From contig CAZOWW010000054.1 in the NCBI GenBank assembly GCA_964583765.1, positions 1 through 36,330 of the forward strand: a stretch of 36,330 bases of DNA. Direction: 5' to 3'. The notes under the pieces were generated by a model, which was given only the letters and a program-made list of their open reading frames with translations, was not told where the DNA came from and searched no databases. Below are positions 1 to 8,493 of this stretch, piece after piece (positions within the stretch are counted from its first letter, which is position 1; each line of letters begins with the position of its first letter). Origin of the DNA: CAZOWW01 sp964583765. GTDB taxonomy: Bacteria; Actinomycetota; Actinomycetes; Actinomycetales; Kineosporiaceae. Position numbers and translations under genes: made by a program.

Positions 1-39
1 CTTGATCGGCAGGACAACAACCCCGAAGCGCTGCACTAA
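1..39 (+). CDS. C-terminal end of a gene that starts before the window
   Basis: Frame 1 reads twelve codons (LDRQDNNPEALH) and stops at TAA 37-39. The residue mix is ordinary for a protein end, but so short a piece allows no family assignment. A small hairpin follows at 69-81. The rest of 40-265 holds no gene that I can support. Confidence 0.35.
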   Translation, partial: LDRQDNNPEALH

Positions 40-68
40 TTAATCGACGCGTCCCAGGTGTCCACTTT

Positions 69-81
69 TCGGCTTCGCCGA
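69..81. terminator. Small hairpin after the partial first gene
   Basis: TCGGC, loop TTC, GCCGA form a perfect 5-bp stem 30 nt after the TAA at 37-39, preceded by a short T run. The stem is short, so a terminator role is only possible. Confidence 0.2.
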
Positions 82-265
82 CCACTTGTCCCGGTGTGGC
101 TGCCGTGTCGAGTCGGCGGCCCGTGGACGGCGGACAGGTCACCGGTTCTCGGAACTCTCGGGAGTCATCAGGTCCCGGGGGCCCGGACCGGTCTGGCCGC
201 CCACGTGAGGACCCGGACGAAGGACGGGGGCCAGGCGGTCGGCCGGCTCCCGCGGAGGGAAGGAC

Positions 266-403
266 ATGAATCGACGTACCCACGATGGTTCGCTCCCGCA
301 CGGCAACCGTGACGGGGGACCGCGCGGTGGACTGCCGAGGCTGCTGACCGTGCGGGGGATCGACCGCTGCGGTCACGGCGCGTATGGGCGGACATGGTCG
401 TGA
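266..403 (+). CDS. Small ORF (45 aa) coupled to the next gene
   Basis: ATG 266 is preceded by GGAGGG at 254-259 with 6-nt spacing, the best ribosome-binding site in this stretch. The frame runs 45 codons to TGA 401-403, giving a basic, Gly/Arg-rich peptide with no membrane segment and no recognised family. Its end overlaps the ATG of the 423-aa gene at 394 (ATGGTCGTGA). That downstream gene has no good ribosome-binding site of its own, so this ORF could act as a translated leader or coupling peptide. It is too short for codon statistics to settle, and it may instead be a chance frame. Confidence 0.4.
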   Translation: MNRRTHDGSLPHGNRDGGPRGGLPRLLTVRGIDRCGHGAYGRTWS

Positions 404-1665
404 ACTACCCGGACAACCAGAAGGAGATCAGCAGAGCCCTTGCCTGGCTCACGGAGCTGGGCGGCCGGCTGACCGAGAGCGAGTTCGAACTCGCGGTGAC
501 CGCTCGCGACGCGCTGCTCGACCTGATCGAGCTCGTGCTGCGTGACCTGAGCCGGGATCCTGCGACCGCGCGCCTGGTGCCCGGGACATCCATGGACGAG
601 ACCGGACCGGTTGCGGTGTTCGGCCGTGCACTTGCCCGGCACCCCAGGGTGGGTCTCGACCTCGCGCCCAGCGAGCTCCTCTGCCTGCCCAGCACCTCCG
701 ACGCGGGTACCGCCTGGCGGGCGCTGCTCCGCCACACGATCCTCGCCGAGCACGCCTGGACCACGGGGCCACCTCCCGCGCTCCCCGTCTCGGGCGTCTG
801 GTCGGCCATTGCAGGTTTCGCGGCTGCGGTGGTCGATCTCGACCAGGATCTGGCGGACGCCGGGGCCAGGATGCCGTCCTGCGCGGAAGCGGCGCTCGCA
901 CTGCGGGCCGCGTCCCGCTCGGGCCTCCGGTTGGCCTCGGAGCGTCTTGCCGAAGTCAGCCACCCCGGCGAGAGCGGGACCCGACCACCGGCATCGGCGG
1001 GTCGGGCGAACCGCGCCCTCGTCCAGGTCCGTGGTGCCGCGGACCTCGATCCGGCGCAGCACCAACTGATCGCTCTGTTGCAGACCGCGCCGCACATCCG
1101 CCCCGAGCGGATCCGTCAGATCACCATGGCGCACAGCCGGTCCTGCCTGGCGTTCGCCGACGTTCTCGGGCGCTCCCCGTTGCGGCAGGGGACCGCCGTG
1201 GCCATGGCCCTGCGCCGGCATGCGGTACTCCTCCACCGGGTGACCGCCCGTCCTGCGCGGTTGGCGAGCCTCGACGGCGGTGACCTGATGCCCCTGCGGC
1301 AGTCCCTGGAGATCGATCAAGCAGTACGCCGGAGCCGGGGGCGGCTCTTCCAGGAGCTCCTGGGCCAGGCCGACGGGCCGGCGGCCTCGGGGTTCCTCGA
1401 AGCCCTGCCGGGAACCACGCAGGCACTGTCGGACACCGTGGACCGGCACCTGCTGGACGGCGCCTGGCTGGTGCCCAATCCGGACGTCCTGCCCGGTGGC
1501 ACCCTCTGGGCGACCGCCCGGCCCTGGCACGCCGTTCCCCGTCAGGTCGAGGCACTTCGGGCCGCCGCCGTCCACGCCCGGACCCTGCCGCGGTCCCTCG
1601 TGAGCGACGGGTCGGGCACCCCGGGGACGCCCGACCGGGACGGTGCTGGGTCATGCGCCTGCTGA
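394..1665 (+). CDS. Hypothetical helical protein, 423 aa
   Basis: I do not recognise this family. The protein is soluble-looking and mostly alpha-helical, with no signal peptide, membrane segment or obvious catalytic motif. A Pro/Ser/Gly-rich break near residues 190-205 suggests two helical halves, and the C-terminus is disordered (Ser/Gly/Pro/Asp). The start ATG 394 overlaps the end of a 45-codon ORF with a strong ribosome-binding site, which suggests coupled translation. The stop at 1665 overlaps the next gene start (1653) by 13 nt, so the two larger genes very likely form one operon and may work together. The third-position GC bias supports this frame over the antisense frames covering the same DNA. 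Confidence 0.75.
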   Translation: MVVNYPDNQKEISRALAWLTELGGRLTESEFELAVTARDALLDLIELVLRDLSRDPATARLVPGTSMDETGPVAVFGRALARHPRVGLDLAPSELLCLPSTSDAGTAWRALLRHTILAEHAWTTGPPPALPVSGVWSAIAGFAAAVVDLDQDLADAGARMPSCAEAALALRAASRSGLRLASERLAEVSHPGESGTRPPASAGRANRALVQVRGAADLDPAQHQLIALLQTAPHIRPERIRQITMAHSRSCLAFADVLGRSPLRQGTAVAMALRRHAVLLHRVTARPARLASLDGGDLMPLRQSLEIDQAVRRSRGRLFQELLGQADGPAASGFLEALPGTTQALSDTVDRHLLDGAWLVPNPDVLPGGTLWATARPWHAVPRQVEALRAAAVHARTLPRSLVSDGSGTPGTPDRDGAGSCAC

Positions 1666-3053
1666 CCCGTTCCGCCGCGGGAGAGGGACCTGCGCTGCCC
1701 GTCCGAGACGGGGTCCCGGCACCGGAGGCCGTGCCGTTCCTCTCCGTCGCCGAGCTGCAGCACTTACTGAGATCGGGCCGGGTGAGGGTCCCCGGCCCTG
1801 CGCCCACGGCACCGGCGGAGGACCCGACGACGGTCCTCTCACCGGAGGTGGCCGCGGAACAGCCTGCTCAGGACCCTGACCGTGGCCCTGCCCCTGCTCA
1901 GGACCCTGCCCCTGACCCTGGCCCGGGTCGTCCGGTGTTGCTCCACCGGTCTGCTCGGCGCGACCACTCACCTGTCCCGACAGGGGCCCGCTTGATCGTC
2001 GTGTGGTCCGTCAGCCCCGGAGCGGGGTGCTCGACGCTCGCGCTGGCGATGGCCGATGCCGCGCGGGGGTGGCGCCAGGTGTGGCTCGTCGACGGCGCTG
2101 CCGCCGGCAGCTCGGGCCTGGCGGGCGTGGTCCAGGTCCGCTCCCCGATCGACCTCGACGACGGCGGACAGTGCGGGTGGCGAGGCGGGGTCTTCGTCGT
2201 CCTGCCCCCACCCCGTCCGGCGTCCTCCGGCCTTTCGGCGGTCGTCGCGGTTCCCGATGATCCGGCGCCCGGCCCTGGGCTCGAGGTTGCCGGCGTCACC
2301 GGCACTGAGAGCCGGCTCACCGTGGTCGACCACGGCTGGGCCCCGTCGGTTCCGGAGATGCCGGCGCATGCCGGAACGGTCGTGGTCTGCCGGGCGGACC
2401 CTCGCGGGCTGGAGCGCGCCGAGCAGGCTCTGCGCGCCGAGCGGGCCTTGCCTGCGGCGCATGCCGCGGACGGTGGGGTGGTGGGCCGGTCCGTCGTGCT
2501 CGCGCTGGCGGGCACGGGACGCCGAACGGGCGGGCTGCGATCGCTCTGCGGGCCGGCGACCGCAGCGCTCTGGGAAAGGGGCGGGGTGGTCCTGGTGCCG
2601 GCGGTGCGAGGGCTGCCGCCGAGCGGGCTGACCGAGGCTCCGCTGCCCCACCGTCTGTTGGCCAGCGGCTCCGAGTTGGTGCGGCTGGCGTCGGCGGCCT
2701 CGCCTCCGATGCCGAATCCGACACCGACATTGATGCCGGCACCGGCACCGGCTCTGGCACCCGTGCCGATACCGATACTGCCTCCGGCACCGATACTGCC
2801 TCCGGCACCGGCACCGGCGCTGGCTCTGACGCCGGTTCCCGCGCGGGGACGGCATCGGCAGGAGGACCCCGTCACCGGCCTCGACCGGTCACGCCCCCGG
2901 CAGCTCGCCGTCGCCAAGGGCCGGGCCCAGGACTCGGGCAGGTCCGGCCCGGCGGGGACTCCGTGCGGCAGCGGCGGTCAGCTGCCGGACTTGTCGGCGA
3001 AGCGGTCGAGTGCCTCGATCGTCCGCTCGGACATGGATCGGCCGCCTCGATGA
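1653..3053 (+). CDS. MinD/ParA-like P-loop protein with Pro/Ala-rich tail
   Basis: The 466-aa protein has a disordered N-terminus (about 1-105), then a hydrophobic beta strand and a loop VVWSVSPGAGCSTLAL near residues 112-127, followed by VWLVDGAAAGSSGL. This is the layout of SIMIBI-class MinD/ParA/CpaE-like ATPases, where a P-loop is followed by a strand ending in Asp. The lysine expected in KGGxGKT or GKT/S is absent, so nucleotide hydrolysis is doubtful. Residues about 348-390 are a low-complexity Pro/Ala/Leu region encoded partly by an 18-bp tandem repeat. The gene overlaps the previous gene by 13 nt and its 3' end overlaps the convergent peptidase gene by 76 nt. The tail is therefore the least certain part. 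The partner of this ATPase fold is unknown. Confidence 0.65.
   Translation: MRLLTRSAAGEGPALPVRDGVPAPEAVPFLSVAELQHLLRSGRVRVPGPAPTAPAEDPTTVLSPEVAAEQPAQDPDRGPAPAQDPAPDPGPGRPVLLHRSARRDHSPVPTGARLIVVWSVSPGAGCSTLALAMADAARGWRQVWLVDGAAAGSSGLAGVVQVRSPIDLDDGGQCGWRGGVFVVLPPPRPASSGLSAVVAVPDDPAPGPGLEVAGVTGTESRLTVVDHGWAPSVPEMPAHAGTVVVCRADPRGLERAEQALRAERALPAAHAADGGVVGRSVVLALAGTGRRTGGLRSLCGPATAALWERGGVVLVPAVRGLPPSGLTEAPLPHRLLASGSELVRLASAASPPMPNPTPTLMPAPAPALAPVPIPILPPAPILPPAPAPALALTPVPARGRHRQEDPVTGLDRSRPRQLAVAKGRAQDSGRSGPAGTPCGSGGQLPDLSAKRSSASIVRSDMDRPPR
2772..2807 (+). repeat. 18-bp tandem repeat in the Pro/Ala-rich tail
   Basis: CCGATACTGCCTCCGGCA occurs twice back to back (2772-2789 and 2790-2807) with partial copies on both sides. 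The period is a multiple of three, so the repeat adds or removes six residues without breaking the frame. Confidence 0.8.
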
Positions 3054-3934
3054 CCGGTGTCGACCAGGTGAAGTTCCGCGTCCGGCCAGGCCTGGGCGAG
3101 GAGCCACGGCACCTCCGCGGGGCTGCCCAGGTCGAACCGGCCGTGCACCAGGACCCCCGGGATGCCGGCGAGACGGTGGGCGCCGTCCAGGAGCTCGCCG
3201 TCCTGGAGCCATGCCGTGTGCGAGAAGTAGTGCGCGCACATCCGCGCGAAGGTCATCCGGAACGCGGGGTCCTGGTAGCGCGGGTCCGGGGTCCAGCCGT
3301 CCTCGAGCGAGACGACCGCGTCCTCCCAGGCACACCAGCTCCTCGCGGCCCGGGCACGCACCTCGGGATCGGGGTCGGCGTTGAGCAGCCGGTCGTAGGC
3401 GGCGACGAGATCCTCGGCGTTCCCGCCGCCCTCCCGGAAGCGTGCCCACTCGGCGGGCAGGAAGCGTCCGGCACCGTGGTACAGCCAGTGGACGTCCTGC
3501 GGTCGGGTCATGGTCACCGAGAGGAGCACGAGTTCGATCACCCGGTGGGGGTACCGCTCGGCGTAGGCGAGGGCCAGGGTCACTCCCCAGGATCCGCCCC
3601 AGAGCAGCCACCGCTCCACGCCGAGGTGTGCCCGCAGCAGCTCCAGGTCCGCGATCAGGTGATGTGTGGTGTTGGTCGACAGCTCGGTGTCCGGATCAGC
3701 TGCGGAGGGTGTGCTGCGACCGCACCCGCGCTGATCGAACTGGATGATCCGGTAGCGGTCCGGGTCGAAGTACCGCCGGTGTCCCGGCGCACTGCCACTT
3801 CCCGGACCACCGTGCAGCAGGACCGCCGGCTTGCCCTCGGGGTTCCCGCTGACCTCCCAGTGCACGAGGTCACCGTCGCCGACGTCGAGGAAACCCTCGT
3901 CGAAGGGCATGGACAGCGGGTGGCCTCCTGGCAT
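2978..3934 (-). CDS. pip: Proline iminopeptidase (alpha/beta hydrolase, S33)
   Basis: Cytosolic serine peptidase that releases N-terminal proline from short peptides. The protein shows the family opening (EGFLDVGDGDLVHWEVSGNP), the oxyanion-hole motif LLHGGPGSG, FDQRGCGRS, the nucleophile elbow GGSWG, the acid in GRFDLGSP and the catalytic His in DTGHRGG. I chose ATG 3934, which has GGGAGGG upstream with suitable spacing and gives 318 aa, the usual length for the family. The open frame extends to 4039 and a second ATG lies at 3910 after an AGGAGG. The gene lies 123 nt downstream of the NACHT gene on the same strand. Its 3' end overlaps the convergent P-loop gene. Confidence 0.93.
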   Translation of the reverse strand: MPGGHPLSMPFDEGFLDVGDGDLVHWEVSGNPEGKPAVLLHGGPGSGSAPGHRRYFDPDRYRIIQFDQRGCGRSTPSAADPDTELSTNTTHHLIADLELLRAHLGVERWLLWGGSWGVTLALAYAERYPHRVIELVLLSVTMTRPQDVHWLYHGAGRFLPAEWARFREGGGNAEDLVAAYDRLLNADPDPEVRARAARSWCAWEDAVVSLEDGWTPDPRYQDPAFRMTFARMCAHYFSHTAWLQDGELLDGAHRLAGIPGVLVHGRFDLGSPAEVPWLLAQAWPDAELHLVDTGHRGGRSMSERTIEALDRFADKSGS

Positions 3935-4057
3935 GTGTACCGTCCCTCCCATCGGCGCAGGGAACCCCTGGCCGCGCTCACACCGCCGCCCACCGTAGTC
4001 ACGTCCGCCGCGAGCCGCCGAGTCCCGGGTCGGCCCCACGACAGGGGTCCGGCCGGT

Positions 4058-6592
4058 TCAGCGCCCCCGGCTGCGGGCGAGGTGGTCCTGGAGCTCGGCG
4101 TGGCGGAACTGGTAGACGGCCCCCGCCTGACGCAGCACCTGACGACGGTGGGCGTCCTCCAACGCGTGCAGGAGGCGCAACGGGCCGGTCCCGCTCAGGA
4201 ACAAGGTCAGGCAGGACAACCGGAAGAGCCCGATCCGCGTGGAGTCCGGCACCGAGGTCACGGCCGCCGAGACGCCGAGGAACACGGCCGCACACACGCT
4301 CACCACCACCGTCGCCTGCGGGCCGAGAAGGCCACCCAGCGCGGACCGGGCGACGAACCCGCCGGCGGCGGCCACGGACAGTCCTTCGACGACCGTGCCC
4401 AGCAGCGCGCTCGAGCGGGCCGCCCGGAAGGACCCGCGAGGAGTCGCGGCCGGGACATCGGCCAGGGGCACCCGCCAGACACCCCGGACCCCCCGCACCA
4501 GTCCGTGAGCCGCGCCCACGGCCAGGCCGACCGCGAGACCCAACCCCCCGCAGGTGCGCAGCATGTTCCAGGGACCGCCGTCCTGCGGGTCGACCAGCTG
4601 CGCGAGCCACCCACCCAGCAGGCCGGTCCCCGCGAAGGACACGCCGTAGAACAGTGCGTCACCCACCACCCGGCCGATGACTCCGGGCAGCTCATCGAGG
4701 CGGAGCCACCGTGGCGCGCTGCGATGCGGGGACCGGATGCGGATACGGCGCAGAACCAGCAGGCCGAGGAGCAGGCCTGCCGGAAGTCCACGCTCGATGC
4801 CGGCGAGCACGCCCGAGCCCTGGTGGACGCCGTGGACGTCAAGGACGAGCCCCGAGCCGGCCCAGGCGCCCAGTGCCGCGCCGAACACGCCGGTCAGCAG
4901 CCCGGTGAGCAGGGCTGCGAGCAGGCGCAACCCGCGCCGCGACGTCCAGCCCGGAACCTGCCACCAGCCGATGTCCCGGTAGCAGCCCAGCTGGACCGCC
5001 AGCCAGGTGAGCCAGCGACGGGCCTGCCGGCGCCGCCAGGGGTTCGGGTAGGCGATGGTGAGCAGCCGCTCCATGAGGTGTCGGCGCAGCGCCTCCGGAT
5101 CCTGGAACCGGGTGCGGTCCACGAGCTCCGTGGGGTCCTGGACCTCGTAGGTCTCCCGCGCCAGGGAGAGCGTCAGCGGAATGTTCAGCGCTCGTGCCGC
5201 AGCGCCGTCCGGTTCGCTCCGCAGGTGATGGCCGACCCGCAGCCACCGTTCCCGCTGCAGGCCGATCTGATCGTTGATCAGGTAGGCGGCGGCGGTCTCA
5301 GGGCCCACCGGCTCCATCTCGATGACCGCGGCGTGGTGCAGGCTCCCTGCCCGGCAGGCCTCGTCGAACTCGTGCGAACGACTACTCAGCACGATGCGCA
5401 GGTGCGGCGCCTCGCGGTCGATGCGCGCCAGCGCCGTCCCCTGCACCCGTGGATCCATCTCGTCGAGGCCGTCGAGGAACAGCACGAGCGTGCCGCGTCG
5501 CAGCATCTCGGCGACGGCATCGGGTCCGAACTCCGCGGCATGCAGGTAGGGGTGGTCACGGGCGAGCGTCTCGCGCACCCACGCCAGCAACGGTTGCGAC
5601 GAGGGATCCCAGCTGCCCAGAGTGAGCCAGACCGGGACCGGGATCCGGTCGCGTTCCTCGGCGCTCGCGGACTCCCGGTGCTCCAGTGCTGCCAGCAGGA
5701 GCAGGATCATCGCGCCGGTCTTGCCGGTCCCCGGACCGCCGAGCAACACCAGGCGGCCGTGCGGCAGCCGCGCGTACACCTCGTCGTGCAGCCGGGTGAC
5801 GATGCCGGACTCGAGCAGCGCACCGCGTCTCTCCGGCGCCCCGATCTCGGCGGGATCAGTGCGGTCCGCGCGCATCCCGTCCCGCAGGTCCACCACCGAG
5901 GGGTCGGAGGGGATCAGGGCGTCCCCGAGCCACGGAACGGTCCCGGGGGAGGGGACGGACCCCGCCGACGGAACGGACCTGGGCCACGGAACGGACCCTG
6001 CCGGCGAGACAGACCCTGCCGGCGAGACAGACCCTGCCGGCGAGACGGACCGGGGGGAGGGGCTCAGCCCGGGGGGTGCGGTCTCGAGTGCGGTCTCGGG
6101 CTGGGCAAGGCCGCCCGAGCGGAGTGCGGCCGCCGGTGTTCCCGCGCACGGTTGCGACCAAGGGCTCGGCGCCGGAATGGGGGTCGGCCGGGCACCGGGG
6201 ACCGTGTTCTCCTCCGCCGCGCGTGGGTCGCAGGAGACCTCGCTGGACCCCCACTTCCAGCGGACGGCGGCCGGCGCCGGGGTCACGATGCGTCGGGCGG
6301 TCGCCTCGGTCCGCCAGACGTCGCGAGTGAGGATGGCGAGTTGCTCGGCCGCCGCCTGTACCTGGGCAAGGGTGCTGAGCGTCGGGCGGTGGTCCGTGCT
6401 CGTGCGCCACCACCGGAACAACGTGGTGCCCAGGCCGATCGCCGTGCCGATCGCGGCGAGATCGAATCCGGCAGTCGTGGCCGTGTCGACGGGGGTGCGG
6501 CTGAGATGGACGACGGCGACGCTGCCGATCAGTCCGGCTGCGATCAGCGCCCCACCGCTTCCGGCAAGCACTGAGCGTCTCCGATTGGGCAC
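4058..6592 (-). CDS. Membrane-associated NACHT-type STAND NTPase
   Basis: The 844-aa protein starts at GTG 6592, and two hydrophobic segments follow immediately (about 8-28 and 42-60). A Pro/Ser/Gly linker (about 150-225) carries a hexapeptide repeat. The NTPase core has Walker A GGPGTGKTG (K291) and Walker B FLDGLDE (374-378), the Asp-x-x-Asp-Glu form typical of NACHT proteins. The C-terminal third has about six predicted membrane segments in place of recognisable LRR or TPR repeats, and ends in QFRHAELQDHLARS, a motif common in actinobacterial NACHT proteins. NACHT proteins act as ATP-switched signalling platforms, and some bacterial members defend against phage. No effector domain is visible, so the role of this one is inferred only from family. 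Confidence 0.85.
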   Translation of the reverse strand: MPNRRRSVLAGSGGALIAAGLIGSVAVVHLSRTPVDTATTAGFDLAAIGTAIGLGTTLFRWWRTSTDHRPTLSTLAQVQAAAEQLAILTRDVWRTEATARRIVTPAPAAVRWKWGSSEVSCDPRAAEENTVPGARPTPIPAPSPWSQPCAGTPAAALRSGGLAQPETALETAPPGLSPSPRSVSPAGSVSPAGSVSPAGSVPWPRSVPSAGSVPSPGTVPWLGDALIPSDPSVVDLRDGMRADRTDPAEIGAPERRGALLESGIVTRLHDEVYARLPHGRLVLLGGPGTGKTGAMILLLLAALEHRESASAEERDRIPVPVWLTLGSWDPSSQPLLAWVRETLARDHPYLHAAEFGPDAVAEMLRRGTLVLFLDGLDEMDPRVQGTALARIDREAPHLRIVLSSRSHEFDEACRAGSLHHAAVIEMEPVGPETAAAYLINDQIGLQRERWLRVGHHLRSEPDGAAARALNIPLTLSLARETYEVQDPTELVDRTRFQDPEALRRHLMERLLTIAYPNPWRRRQARRWLTWLAVQLGCYRDIGWWQVPGWTSRRGLRLLAALLTGLLTGVFGAALGAWAGSGLVLDVHGVHQGSGVLAGIERGLPAGLLLGLLVLRRIRIRSPHRSAPRWLRLDELPGVIGRVVGDALFYGVSFAGTGLLGGWLAQLVDPQDGGPWNMLRTCGGLGLAVGLAVGAAHGLVRGVRGVWRVPLADVPAATPRGSFRAARSSALLGTVVEGLSVAAAGGFVARSALGGLLGPQATVVVSVCAAVFLGVSAAVTSVPDSTRIGLFRLSCLTLFLSGTGPLRLLHALEDAHRRQVLRQAGAVYQFRHAELQDHLARSRGR
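5994..6047 (-). repeat. Three 18-bp tandem repeats in the NACHT linker
   Basis: GACCCTGCCGGCGAGACA repeats at 5994-6011 and 6012-6029 exactly, and at 6030-6047 with one change. It encodes the hexapeptide SVSPAG on the minus strand, and degenerate copies continue on both sides. Confidence 0.9.
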
Positions 6593-6897
6593 GAGTAGTC
6601 ATTGTGCCGGAGTTCGTCGGGGAGATTCGTGACTTCCGGCCCCGATGGTGCCCCTCGACCCGAGAACGACCGAGGAGCCGGTGGTCGGCTTCGGCCGCGG
6701 GTCTGAATCGGTGGGACCGACACCGTGCGACCGGAGGAGCCGATCCGCGCTCCTGACTGCGCCGAACCGCGCCGTGCCGGAGTGCGCAGCGCGCTACAGC
6801 GGCGGCTCGGGTCCGTCGATGGGGGTGTGCCGGTGGGGCCGGCTCGACGCAACGGGGACTTGCGACGGTGACTTGCCACGGGGAAGGAGCGACGGCG
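6593..6897. other. Divergent intergenic region, 305 nt
   Basis: This stretch separates the NACHT gene (minus) from the glycosyltransferase (plus) and must hold promoters for both. I see no clear -35/-10 pair, palindrome or RNA gene. The only firm signal is GGAAGGAG at 6882-6889, the ribosome-binding site for ATG 6898. Confidence 0.5.
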
Positions 6898-8436
6898 ATG
6901 CGAGTGGAGGCCATCACCGCGCCGAAGGTCTCCCGATCGTCCGAGGCCGCGCTGTTGCACGGTCGCCGGGACCCGGCGTCCATGTGGCCGGCGGCAGGTA
7001 TCGCCCTGGTGCTGTCGTGGCTCCGCGCACGCGTGTTCTGGGTGCTTCCCGCGGCGGCGACCCTCGTCATCTGCCTGATCGACATCGGCCGCCCTGCGCT
7101 GTGGCAGGACGAGCTGGCGACCTACTCGGCGGCCCGGCGGCCCCTGCTGGACCTCGTCCGGCTCCTGCGCCACGGTGACGCCGTGCTGGCGCCGTACTAC
7201 CTGCTCCTGCACGGGTGGATCGGCGTGGTCGGGGACTCGCCGACCGCCCTGCGCCTGCCGTCCGCACTGGCCATGGCCGGCTCGGCCGGGTTGACGGCCG
7301 CGCTCGCGGCGCGACTCTTCGGCCGGTGGGAAGGGTGCGTGGCGGGCCTGACCTTCGGCTGCCTCCCGGTCGTCTCCCGGTACGGCCAGGAGGCGCGACC
7401 GTACGCCCTTGCGGTCCTGCTCGTGGCCGGGACGGCGTTCCTTCTCGTCGTCGCCGTGCAGCGCCAGGCCCGCGCGGACTGGGTCCGCTACGGGTTGGGC
7501 ATTGCTGCGCTCGGCGCCGTCCAACTGACCACCCTGCTCGTCCTGGTACCGCATCTCCTTGTCGTCCTGGTCGAGCGGCGACAGGTGCGGGCACCGACGG
7601 CACTGGTGCGCTCCTGGGGCAGGACGGTCGCGCTGGCGCTCCTGGCGGTCTCCCCGATCGCCGTGGTGGGCTGGCGGCAGCGGGGGCAGATCTCCTGGAT
7701 CCCGCCGCTGAGCCTCGCCCAGGTGCAGGCCCTACCGGGCCAGGTCTTCGGCTCGAGCGCGGTGGCGGAGCTCGTGCTGGTGGTCGCCGTCGTCGGTGTC
7801 CTGCGCTTTCGCGGTCGGACGCTGCTGGCCGCGTCCCTGCTCCTCGTGCCGCCGGTCCTGCTCGTCGTACTGTCGGAACAGGTGCCGCTGGTGCGCCCGC
7901 GGTATCTGATCCACATCGTGGTGGGGGCCGCGGTGCTGGCCGCGGTGGGAGCCTGCGCCCTGGGACGGCGGGCGGCCGTCATCTTCGTCGTCGCCGTGGC
8001 CCTGTTGGGTCTGCCGGCCCAGGTGGACGTGCGCTCCGCCACTCGCGCCGGTCAGCCGGACTACCCGGAGATCGCCGCGCTGTTGCACGCACAGGTGCGG
8101 CCCGGGGACGCCCTCGTCATGCCGGGGAGCGGGGGGCTGCGCTTCCGGGTCGGGGTGGCTGCCTACCTTCCTCGCCGGTTCCGTCCCGAGGATCCGCTTC
8201 TGCGGCGCAGCGCCCTCGATGCGGCTCGTCTGGACGGCGTCGAGTGCAGCCCGGCGACCTGTCTCGGTCGCCCACCCCGGGTGTGGGTGGCCTGCGTGGA
8301 CGGGTGCCGCACACCGGAGGAGTCGTTGTTGCCGGAGACCCGTGAGGTGCTGCGCCGCGAGGGGTACGAGGTCGCGCATTCCTGGCGCCTCCGTGGGGCC
8401 GAGTTGGCGCTGGAAGTTCCTCGCGTCCGGCGGTGA
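6898..8436 (+). CDS. Multi-pass membrane glycosyltransferase (GT-C / mannosyltransferase-like)
   Basis: The 512-aa protein has about ten hydrophobic segments. After the first membrane helix comes LWQDELATYS (D71-E72), the acidic loop typical of GT-C enzymes that use polyprenyl-phosphate sugars (PMT/ArnT-like). YGQEARPYAL (about 160-170) matches the conserved Arg-Pro-Tyr segment of actinobacterial mannosyltransferase-like proteins. The C-terminal part (about 395-512) is soluble and contains four Cys residues, probably outside the membrane. ATG 6898 is chosen because GGAAGGAG lies 8 nt upstream; the open frame itself extends 10 codons further. The acceptor is unknown, with cell-wall glycan or a secreted protein most likely. 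The gene is monocistronic and ends in a hairpin shared with a convergent gene. Confidence 0.8.
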   Translation: MRVEAITAPKVSRSSEAALLHGRRDPASMWPAAGIALVLSWLRARVFWVLPAAATLVICLIDIGRPALWQDELATYSAARRPLLDLVRLLRHGDAVLAPYYLLLHGWIGVVGDSPTALRLPSALAMAGSAGLTAALAARLFGRWEGCVAGLTFGCLPVVSRYGQEARPYALAVLLVAGTAFLLVVAVQRQARADWVRYGLGIAALGAVQLTTLLVLVPHLLVVLVERRQVRAPTALVRSWGRTVALALLAVSPIAVVGWRQRGQISWIPPLSLAQVQALPGQVFGSSAVAELVLVVAVVGVLRFRGRTLLAASLLLVPPVLLVVLSEQVPLVRPRYLIHIVVGAAVLAAVGACALGRRAAVIFVVAVALLGLPAQVDVRSATRAGQPDYPEIAALLHAQVRPGDALVMPGSGGLRFRVGVAAYLPRRFRPEDPLLRRSALDAARLDGVECSPATCLGRPPRVWVACVDGCRTPEESLLPETREVLRREGYEVAHSWRLRGAELALEVPRVRR

Positions 8437-8467
8437 GCGACCCCCGGCAGGGTCAGGAGCCGCGCAA

Positions 8468-8490
8468 TGCAGGGTCAGCGACACCCTGCA
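8468..8490. terminator. Hairpin between convergent genes
   Basis: TGCAGGGT, loop CAGCGAC, ACCCTGCA make a perfect 8-bp stem between the glycosyltransferase stop (8436) and the convergent stop (8494). There is no T run, which is common in GC-rich actinobacteria. GCAGGGTCAG also recurs as direct copies nearby. Confidence 0.6.
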
Positions 8491-8493
8491 GGG

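Noticed and set aside
2963..6574. A 1,203-codon plus-strand open frame
   Set aside because: It runs antisense to the peptidase and NACHT genes, and its translation is Gly/Arg/Pro/Glu-rich without domains. It is a product of high GC content.
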